The notes below the pieces were generated by a model that made no database searches, was not told the origin of the DNA, and worked only from the letters and a program-made list of their open reading frames with translations. From a bacterium (GTDB lineage: Bacteria; UBP14; UBA6098; JAFGQG01), in contig JAFGGQ010000133.1 in NCBI GenBank assembly GCA_016930435.1, positions 1 through 13,207 on the forward strand: a DNA stretch of 13,207 nucleotides, written 5' to 3'. The position numbers and the translations under genes are program-made. This document shows, in pieces, positions 7,493-13,207 of the stretch. How positions within the stretch are numbered: the first letter of the stretch is position 1; the number at the start of each line of letters is the position of its first letter.

Positions 7493-8845
7493 ATGGACTA
7501 TTTGCCAAATACCCCTGCCGACCGGGAGGAGATGCTCCGGAAGATTGGATTCGGTTCTATTCGGGAGTTGATCGATTCGGCAATACCCCGGGAGCTACAG
7601 TTAAAGGGGAAATTGAATTTACCGGAGCCCTTATGCGAATATGAAGGGCTCAAATTGGGTTCCCGTCTGGCAGGTTTTAATTGCCCCTCTTCGCAGATAA
7701 TCTCCTTTCTGGGGGCTGGTAGTTATGATCATTTCATACCGGCCGCGGTTTCGGTTATCACTTCCCGGCCGGAATTCTATACCGCCTATACCCCCTACCA
7801 GGCGGAGGTAAGCCAGGGCACCTTACAGGCTATTTTTGAATTTCAGTCGCTTGTCGCCCAGTTGACCAATATGGACGTCGCCAACGCATCTATGTATGAT
7901 GGCGGTTCTGCTATTGCCGAAGCGGCAATCTTTGCACTTAACCAGACAAACCGCAGCAAGATCCTTTACGGGGAGGGCCTTAATCCCCTTTATCTGGATG
8001 TACTGACGACCTATACAGCCCCTACCGGAGCAACCCTGATACCGGTTAAGGCGGTTAACGGCCGGGTATCCAAAGATGAGCTTGAAAAGCTTCTTGGACA
8101 AGATATTGCTTGTTTTATCATCCAGAATCCATCTTTTTGCGGGGTAATTCAGGATGGCTTTCAATATGGGGATATTGTTCATCAAGCCGGCGCTATCTAT
8201 ATCGTGGCTGCCGATCCGACCTCTCTTGGTGTCTTGGCCCCACCGGGTGATTACAACGCTGATATCGTTGTGGGTGAAGCCCAATCACTGGGCAATCCCC
8301 TTTACTTCGGCGGTCCCTACCTTGGCTTCTACGCCGCGCAAGGGAAATATACCCGTAAATTGCCGGGCAGGCTCTCCGGTATTACCGCCGACGTCGAAGG
8401 CAAACGCGGTTTTGTATTGACATTGCAGACCCGGGAGCAGCACATTCGAAGGGAAAAAGCAACCTCCAATATCTGTACCAACCAGGCACTCTGCGCCCTT
8501 GCAGCCACAGTCTATCTTAGTCTCCTGGGAGAAACCGGGTTTCGGGATATGGCCCGGCAATGCTTCGATAAAGCTCACTATCTCAGCAGCGAACTATTAA
8601 ATATTCCCAGTATCAACATGCTCTTTCAAGCACCATTTTTTAAGGAATTCGCGATCACCCTCCCGGAAAACCAGGACATCGATAAACTTTATCAGAAAAT
8701 GCTTGGAAAAGGATTCATCCCCGGTCTGCCGCTTGGAAAGTACCTTCACCAATACCCCAATGGCTTACTTTTGGCGGTTACCGAAAAACGAACTAAAAAG
8801 GAGATGGACGAATTTATAAAAGCCCTCCACGAGGCAATTCAATAA
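7493..8845 (+). CDS. gcvPA: Glycine dehydrogenase (decarboxylating) subunit 1
   Basis: This is the N-terminal half of the PLP-dependent P protein, which decarboxylates glycine and loads the aminomethyl group onto GcvH. It works as a heterotetramer with GcvPB; single-chain P proteins of E. coli type join the two halves. The 450 residues match the normal length of about 450. The N-terminus MDYLPNTPADREEML is typical. Family landmarks include FLGAGSYDHFIPAA, FYTAYTPYQAEVSQGTLQ, NASMYDGGSAIAEA, GEAQSLGNPLYFGGPYLG, and RGFVLTLQTREQHIRREKATSNICTNQ (split by me only as a landmark near residues 303-329). The PLP lysine belongs to the other subunit. An AGGAGG (7478-7483) lies 9 bases before the ATG. 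The gene follows gcvH by 19 bases and precedes the MscS-family gene by 25. Confidence 0.97.
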   Translation: MDYLPNTPADREEMLRKIGFGSIRELIDSAIPRELQLKGKLNLPEPLCEYEGLKLGSRLAGFNCPSSQIISFLGAGSYDHFIPAAVSVITSRPEFYTAYTPYQAEVSQGTLQAIFEFQSLVAQLTNMDVANASMYDGGSAIAEAAIFALNQTNRSKILYGEGLNPLYLDVLTTYTAPTGATLIPVKAVNGRVSKDELEKLLGQDIACFIIQNPSFCGVIQDGFQYGDIVHQAGAIYIVAADPTSLGVLAPPGDYNADIVVGEAQSLGNPLYFGGPYLGFYAAQGKYTRKLPGRLSGITADVEGKRGFVLTLQTREQHIRREKATSNICTNQALCALAATVYLSLLGETGFRDMARQCFDKAHYLSSELLNIPSINMLFQAPFFKEFAITLPENQDIDKLYQKMLGKGFIPGLPLGKYLHQYPNGLLLAVTEKRTKKEMDEFIKALHEAIQ

Positions 8846-8870
8846 GAAATAAATAATATGAGGTGTTTGA

Positions 8871-9782
8871 ATGTTAAATTTTTGGGATAAAGTGTTAGTA
8901 TGGTCGTTCACTTCAGGGCTCAGAATACTGGTAATTATCATCATTACCCTAATCCTGATGAAGGTTATCTCGTTTATCAAAAAGAGGGTTACCCGTATTT
9001 TATCTGAAAAGATAAGCAAGGACGAGGAGGGTAATAAAAGGATAGCAACCCTGAGTAAGGTTATCCGGAGCGCCCTTGTAATGATATTATGGCTAATTGC
9101 CGGAATGATGATCCTGGGTGAATTCGGGATAGAGCTTGGGCCACTTCTGGCCGCTGCCGGGGTAGTGGGCCTTGCGATCGGATTCGGCGCCCAAAGCCTG
9201 GTAAAGGATATACTCGGCGGGTTCTTTATCCTCCTTGAAGACCAGATCAGGGTAGGCGATGTGGTAAACATCGCCGGGAAATCCGGCCTGGTGGAATCGG
9301 TGAACATTCGGCGAACGGTACTCAGGGATCTGGAGGGCCACGTTCATGTAATTCCACACGGCGAAGTCGGCGTTTCCACCAACCTGACCAAGGGTTTCTC
9401 CTACTATATCTTTAACATAGGCGTGGCTTACCGGGAGGATGTGGACGAGGTAATGGCGGTAATGAAAGAGATTGGTGAAGCCCTTCAACAGGACGAAAAT
9501 TTCAGGGAGTACATCCTGGAGCCCCTGGAGGTATTGGGTCTGGACAAATTTGCGGATTCGGCGATAATCATCAAGGCCAGATACAAAACCCAACCCCTGA
9601 AGCAGTGGATTGTTGGCCGTGAATATAACCGCCTTCTCAAAAAGGCCTTCGACCAGAAGGGAATCGAGATACCCTTCCCACACATCACCCTTTATCCCGG
9701 CCAGGAAAAGGACGGCAGTGCACCTGCTTTAAATTTAGAACTAATAAACAACCGTTCACCGGAAAGGAAAGAAGATGCCTGA
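8871..9782 (+). CDS. MscS-family small-conductance mechanosensitive channel
   Basis: This is a membrane channel that opens on membrane tension and releases solutes in osmotic downshock. The 303-residue protein has transmembrane segments at about 7-35, 64-87 and 90-125. The third carries the MscS pore signature VGLAIGFGAQSLVKDILGG, followed by FFILLEDQIRVGDVV, the start of the cytoplasmic beta domain. The vestibule ends with IEIPFPHITLY, as in other family members, and a charged tail of about 28 residues. Length is close to E. coli MscS (286). GAGGTG (8860-8865) lies 5 bases before the ATG. It sits between gcvPA and gcvPB, 25 bases after the first and overlapping the second by 8 bases (ATGCCTGA), so it must be co-transcribed with them. 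The channel family is firm; a link to glycine metabolism is only suggested by position. Confidence 0.93.
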   Translation: MLNFWDKVLVWSFTSGLRILVIIIITLILMKVISFIKKRVTRILSEKISKDEEGNKRIATLSKVIRSALVMILWLIAGMMILGEFGIELGPLLAAAGVVGLAIGFGAQSLVKDILGGFFILLEDQIRVGDVVNIAGKSGLVESVNIRRTVLRDLEGHVHVIPHGEVGVSTNLTKGFSYYIFNIGVAYREDVDEVMAVMKEIGEALQQDENFREYILEPLEVLGLDKFADSAIIIKARYKTQPLKQWIVGREYNRLLKKAFDQKGIEIPFPHITLYPGQEKDGSAPALNLELINNRSPERKEDA

Positions 9783-11238
9783 AAAGCTGATCTTTGAAAT
9801 ATCCAAAAAGGGGAAGGCCGGAGCAACCCTTCCCCACTCCGAGGTTCCCTCACTGAACCCCTCCGATTATCTTGAGGAGCATCTGCTCCGTAAAAATGAA
9901 ATCGGCTTGCCTGAAGTTTCAGAGGTGGAGGCAATGCGTCACTTTGTGAACCTGTCCACCAAAAATCACCATGTGGACAAGGGTTTCTACCCCCTGGGTT
10001 CCTGCACAATGAAGTATAATCCCAAGATCAACGAGAAGATCGCTATGATGGATGGATTTTCAGGCCTGCATCCATTGTCACCCCCAGACTGCAGTCAGGG
10101 AGCCCTTCAGATAATGAGGGAACTGGATCAGTACCTTTGCGAGATCGGGGGAATGGATGCGGTAACCCTTCAACCCGCCGCCGGAGCACATGGTGAACTG
10201 ACAGGATTGCTGATCATCCGGGCTCACCATATCAAAAACGGGAATCCCCGCAAAAAGGTGCTGATACCCGATTCCTCACACGGCACCAATCCCGCCAGCA
10301 TCAATTTCGCCGGTTATGAACCGATCCAGATCCAGTCCGGTGAAGGCGGATTGGTTGATTTGGCCAGGCTGGAAACAGCGCTGAATCCGGAAGTGGCAGC
10401 TATTATGATCACCAATCCCAATACCCTGGGCTTATTTGAGAAAGATATTTTGAAGGTTTCCGAGCTCGCTCACCGGTATGGAGTACAGATGTATATGGAC
10501 GGCGCCAATTTGAATGCCTGCATGGGAATAGTGCGGCCCGGTGACGTGGGCTTCGACGTTGTGCATTTTAACCTTCACAAGACCTTTTCCACCCCTCATG
10601 GCGGCGGCGGACCCGGTTCCGGGCCAGTAGGAGTGAAGGCCCATCTTAAACCATACCTCCCCTTACCAGTCATTGAAGAGAAGGAGGGAAAATTATCCTT
10701 AAATTACGACCGGCCCGAATCAATAGGGAAAATACAAGCTTTCTGGGGAGCATTCGGCGTAATGGTCAAGGCTTACACTTATATACGTATGCTGGGTGCC
10801 GAAGGCCTTAAAAAAACATCAGAAGATGCCGTGCTCAATGCCAATTACCTCTATGCCCTGATCAAAGAATATTATGACCTGGGTTATCCGGGTACCCCCA
10901 TGCACGAGTTCGTGGTCTCCGGATTGCGATACCGTAACAAGGGAGTTAAAACCCTCGACATCGCTAAGCGCCTGCTGGATTTCGGTTACCACGCCCCGAC
11001 AATTTACTTCCCGCTTATCGTCTCCGAGGCGCTGATGATCGAACCCACCGAGACCGAATCAAAGGACAGCATCGAGGATTACGCGCGTGTTTTAATCGAA
11101 ATCGCCAGGGAAGCGGAAACAAATCCCCAGAAACTGCACGATGCACCGTTCAATACCCCCGTACGCCGCCTAGACGAGCGAAAAGCAGCAACCGATCTTA
11201 TCCTGACATGGAAGGACCTGAAAAAAAACGCCAAGTAA
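9775..11238 (+). CDS. gcvPB: Glycine dehydrogenase (decarboxylating) subunit 2
   Basis: This is the C-terminal half of the glycine cleavage P protein and holds the PLP cofactor. The 487-residue protein has KLIFEISKKG at its start, the family landmark GFYPLGSCTMKYNPK (70-84), the glycine-binding region SSHGTNPASINFAGY (167-181), MDGANLNA (241-248, the aspartate that contacts the PLP ring) and NLHKTFSTPHGGGGPGSGP (266-284) with the Schiff-base lysine K269. The ATG at 9775 overlaps the end of the MscS-family gene by 8 bases and has GGAAAGGAAAG just upstream, so translation is probably coupled to the channel gene. With gcvH and gcvPA it supplies P and H functions; the T and L proteins must be encoded elsewhere. 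Confidence 0.97.
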   Translation: MPEKLIFEISKKGKAGATLPHSEVPSLNPSDYLEEHLLRKNEIGLPEVSEVEAMRHFVNLSTKNHHVDKGFYPLGSCTMKYNPKINEKIAMMDGFSGLHPLSPPDCSQGALQIMRELDQYLCEIGGMDAVTLQPAAGAHGELTGLLIIRAHHIKNGNPRKKVLIPDSSHGTNPASINFAGYEPIQIQSGEGGLVDLARLETALNPEVAAIMITNPNTLGLFEKDILKVSELAHRYGVQMYMDGANLNACMGIVRPGDVGFDVVHFNLHKTFSTPHGGGGPGSGPVGVKAHLKPYLPLPVIEEKEGKLSLNYDRPESIGKIQAFWGAFGVMVKAYTYIRMLGAEGLKKTSEDAVLNANYLYALIKEYYDLGYPGTPMHEFVVSGLRYRNKGVKTLDIAKRLLDFGYHAPTIYFPLIVSEALMIEPTETESKDSIEDYARVLIEIAREAETNPQKLHDAPFNTPVRRLDERKAATDLILTWKDLKKNAK

Positions 11239-11281
11239 TTGAAATAAATTAAATCTTTTAAAAGGGGGAGGTGAAAGGGAA

Positions 11282-11851
11282 ATGAACCCTCTGGATATCA
11301 TTATCCTGGTTATTCTGGTGATCGCCTTTGTAGTGGGCGTCGTCAAGGGAATCGTTCGGATACTCTTTTCGTTGGGAGGGGTGATAATCGGCTTTATACT
11401 TGCTACTCAACTTTATTTACCCGGTGCACGATTTGCAGGCAATATTATAAAAAATGAAAAGGCCGCGGAGATATTGGCTTTTCTGGTAGTATTCCTGGGG
11501 GTTATAGTTGTGGCAACAATCCTGGGCTGGTTAATCACCAGGGCTATGAAGAAGGTTCATCTTAATTGGATAAATCGCTTTGCAGGCGGCACCCTTGCAG
11601 TGATTGCGGGATTGCTCTTCTGCGGCGCGCTGATCTTCATGCTAACTATGGTAGTATCCGAGGATAACTCCTTCATGGGTAAATCGGTTCTAATGCCTTA
11701 TGTTCAGCATCTTAATTCGGCAGTGATATCCCTGGTCCCAGAAGATTTAAAGGGTAGATATGAGGAGGCTAAAAATAAACTCCTTGATTACGGCGAAAAG
11801 GCGGTGGACAAAGCCAAAGAGATCCACGAAGAATCCCGGCAAAAAGAATAA
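11282..11851 (+). CDS. CvpA-family membrane protein
   Basis: This resembles the CvpA (colicin V production) family of small inner-membrane proteins, whose biochemical role is poorly defined. The 189-residue protein has four predicted membrane segments at about 4-21, 27-45, 63-87 and 99-124. The family-like features are the N-terminal PLDIIILVILVIAFVVGVVKG, the GWLITRAMKKVHLNWINRFAGG loop region (82-103), and the following glycine-rich last membrane segment. After residue 125 comes a charged, probably helical cytoplasmic tail rich in Lys and Glu. The ATG is preceded by a purine-rich AGGGGGAGGTGAAAGGG (11263-11279). It lies 43 bases after gcvPB in the same direction and may be part of the same transcript. 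Similar proteins are found near mutS2 in other Bacillota; no such gene is seen here. Confidence 0.8.
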   Translation: MNPLDIIILVILVIAFVVGVVKGIVRILFSLGGVIIGFILATQLYLPGARFAGNIIKNEKAAEILAFLVVFLGVIVVATILGWLITRAMKKVHLNWINRFAGGTLAVIAGLLFCGALIFMLTMVVSEDNSFMGKSVLMPYVQHLNSAVISLVPEDLKGRYEEAKNKLLDYGEKAVDKAKEIHEESRQKE

Positions 11852-11923
11852 GGTACATCAGCAGCCCCATAACCGACCAGAAGAATCGGGATGCCCATAG
11901 AATATTAGAGCAATCCTTTGACC

Positions 11924-12595
11924 ATGGGGTTCAATAGGGTTAAAGCTACCATAAATCAGATGATTAAGATCGATTATCGCGAAAAACCATCCGGAATTAC
12001 CGCTCTTTTCGAGAAAAACAGAATCCCACATAAAATCGAAAGGCTGAAATTCGCTGATTATATTATTGATGATCGGGTTGCCATTGAACGGAAAACCGCT
12101 GAAGATTTTGTCATCTCCCTCATTAACGGCAGGCTATTTAAACAAGTCATAAACCTGATAAAAAATAGCGATTATACCTGTCTGATAATCGAGGGGAACC
12201 CATTTAATACGGACTATGATATCAGAACCGAAGCGGTTGAGGGGGCTTTAATCGATATCGAAATCTGCCTCAGGACACCCGTGATGTTCACAAAAGACGT
12301 CGAGGATACTTTCCTGCGACTGACAAAGATCCGTAAACACTGGGAGAAACGCCATACGGGGATAGTCAAAAGAGATGGTTACAAACCCAAGAATATCAAA
12401 AGCCAGCAATTATTTATTCTGCAGGGTTTTCCCCATATAGGCAGAACGCTGTCACATCGTCTTCTAACCCATTTTGGTACTTTGTCAAGGATTTTCCTGG
12501 CAACCAAAGAGGATTTATGCGAAGTCAAAGGGATTAATGTCAAAACCGCCCGGGATATACATCTTATTCTCCGGACATTCTATCGAAAACAATAA
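11924..12595 (+). CDS. XPF/ERCC4-type structure-specific nuclease with tandem helix-hairpin-helix
   Basis: This looks like an XPF/Mus81-family nuclease, which cuts branched DNA such as flaps and forks as a dimer. Counting from the ATG at 11924 it has 223 residues. The ERCC4 domain (about 13-145) has IDYRE (D17), the core ADY-x-x-x-x-x-x-x-ERKTAED with D45, E55, R56, K57 and D61, then SLINGRLFKQV and LIIEGNPF. The usual GD of the GDxnERKxxxD motif is AD here. A C-terminal pair of helix-hairpin-helix motifs covers about 165-190 (LQGFPHIGRTLSHRLLTHFG) and 196-220 (LCEVKGINVKTARDI). This is the compact archaeal XPF layout without a helicase. The start is uncertain: TTG 11918, ATG 11924 and ATG 11960 are in frame, none with a clear ribosome binding site, and 11960 places the nuclease domain at the very N-terminus. 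It follows the CvpA-like gene by 72 bases. Confidence 0.82.
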   Translation: MGFNRVKATINQMIKIDYREKPSGITALFEKNRIPHKIERLKFADYIIDDRVAIERKTAEDFVISLINGRLFKQVINLIKNSDYTCLIIEGNPFNTDYDIRTEAVEGALIDIEICLRTPVMFTKDVEDTFLRLTKIRKHWEKRHTGIVKRDGYKPKNIKSQQLFILQGFPHIGRTLSHRLLTHFGTLSRIFLATKEDLCEVKGINVKTARDIHLILRTFYRKQ

Positions 12596-12633
12596 TTCAG
12601 GTTACTTTTGTAAATTAACTCCTTCTTATGACT

Positions 12634-13002
12634 TTACTGCAATTTAATAGCCCCTACCGGACAAGCCGAAACGCAGTTACCGCAGCCCGTACACTTGTCA
12701 TTATCTACCCGTATTTTTTCCCCGGCCTCGATTGCATAAAAGGGGCAGACCCGTATGCATACTGCGCAACCGATGCACAAATTATCATCAATGACCGCTT
12801 TCTTTATGGTCCCCTGTGGGGCAGCATTTGTAACCTCGTTATTCCGGCGGAAAAATCCACCGGGATTGAACATTCCCCCCGATCCACTTCCCTGCCCTCT
12901 GCCCTGGCCAACTCCCCCTCGTGAACCTCCCGTGAACTGTCCACCTCTTCTTCCGGTTCCCGGTCCTCCGCCCCTGGGCCCGGTTCCATCTCCTCTTGGC
13001 AT
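12634..13002 (-). CDS. Two-cluster ferredoxin-like protein with Gly/Arg-rich N-terminus
   Basis: This is a small predicted electron carrier with two [4Fe-4S] clusters. In the 122-residue protein, residues 1-50 are glycine- and arginine-rich. The opening MPRGDGTGPRGGGP resembles the N-terminus of DUF5320-type small proteins often found beside MinD/Mrp-like ATPases and NifX/NifB-domain proteins in anaerobes. Residues 66-122 form a bacterial-type ferredoxin with cysteines 76, 79, 82, 86 and 104, 107, 110, 114, each set followed by proline in the order CxxCxxCxxxCP. The start is supported by a strong AAGGAGG at 13011-13017 (minus strand), 8 bases before the ATG, preceded by a run of ten A. It converges on the XPF-like gene with 38 bases between stops. 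The partner protein is not visible. The fold and clusters are firm; the redox role is inferred. Confidence 0.88.
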   Translation of the reverse strand: MPRGDGTGPRGGGPGTGRRGGQFTGGSRGGVGQGRGQGSGSGGMFNPGGFFRRNNEVTNAAPQGTIKKAVIDDNLCIGCAVCIRVCPFYAIEAGEKIRVDNDKCTGCGNCVSACPVGAIKLQ

Positions 13003-13034
13003 ATTAAAAACCTCCTTTTTTTTTTAAGGTTCAT

Positions 13035-13073
13035 ATGCAATTTAGTTGCATGGTATTATTTGAAATTTACCAT
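13035..13073. repeat. Two adjacent inverted repeats upstream of the ferredoxin-like gene
   Basis: ATGCAA (13035-13040) and TTGCAT (13046-13051) form a 6-base inverted repeat with a 5-base gap. It overlaps by two bases a second one, ATGGTA (13050-13055) with TACCAT (13068-13073), separated by 12 bases. A third TTGCAT is at 13098-13103. They lie 33-71 bases upstream of the ferredoxin-like start and could be an operator or leader structure. The rest of the 205 bases to the window edge holds no clear gene. Confidence 0.3.
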
Positions 13074-13207
13074 AACGGCCACTGGATGAATGGATGGTTG
13101 CATCTCCTGTATTGTTGAGTGATGATTATTCTTGTAAAATTTAGTGAGTTTATCATTCATCTTATTTCCATAACATCAACCTACATATTTATTATAGAAT
13201 TCATTCA

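Noticed and set aside
8765-9683. Long minus-strand open frames (180 and 196 codons) opposite gcvPA and the channel gene
   Set aside because: They lie opposite well-identified genes, and their translations show no recognisable domain. They are explained by codon bias of the sense genes.
11918-11946. TTGACC near the start of the XPF-like gene as a -35 box
   Set aside because: The hexamer 17 bases downstream (TAAAGC) matches the -10 consensus at only 3 of 6 positions. It would matter only if the ATG at 11960 is the true start.
13056-13160. A 34-codon minus-strand open frame from ATG at 13160
   Set aside because: It has only a weak GGA-containing ribosome binding site and no recognised family, and its end lies within the inverted repeats. 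It could be real, but conservation data would be needed.

Overview
The window looks like ordinary chromosome from a low-to-mid GC Bacillota (clostridial-type) bacterium. The signs are strong AGGAGG-type ribosome binding sites, AT-rich consensus sigma-A promoters, a DnaQ-DinG fusion of the Gram-positive kind, and a glycine decarboxylase split into two subunits. The ferredoxin-like protein at the right end and the split glycine system suggest an anaerobe; this is inference, and I cannot name the genus.

Left part (1-3721): rsmI, a 16S rRNA methyltransferase without the usual C-terminal extension, is read leftward. It diverges from a dinG-like exonuclease-helicase read rightward. The 171-base gap between them holds back-to-back sigma-A promoters, including a perfect consensus promoter for rsmI. 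The dinG promoter lies inside the longest possible reading frame and so fixes its start at 890.

Middle part (3778-6910): a leftward group reads tlpA-like lipoprotein thioredoxin, then mnmG (tRNA wobble uridine modification), then rsmG (16S rRNA m7G methyltransferase). mnmG-rsmG is a classic origin-proximal pair, but here the usual neighbours mnmE and parA-parB are not adjacent. The 24-base mnmG/rsmG gap holds a 16-base palindrome matching the Bacillus parS sequence at 14 of 16 positions.

Right part (7093-12595): a rightward run reads gcvH, gcvPA, an MscS-family mechanosensitive channel, gcvPB, a CvpA-family membrane protein, and an XPF/ERCC4-type nuclease with helix-hairpin-helix motifs. The channel gene sits between the two glycine decarboxylase subunit genes and overlaps gcvPB by 8 bases. 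No gcvT or lipoamide dehydrogenase gene is present in the window, and no glycine riboswitch is visible. The nuclease resembles the short archaeal XPF architecture and is the most unusual gene here.

Right end (12634-13207): a leftward gene encodes a small two-cluster ferredoxin with a glycine/arginine-rich N-terminus. About 200 non-coding bases follow, with small inverted repeats.

No mobile element, CRISPR array, tRNA or rRNA gene was found. The best leads are the parS-like site, the bacterial XPF-type nuclease, the channel gene inside the glycine cleavage operon, and the combination of an exonuclease domain with iron-sulfur cysteines in the DinG protein.
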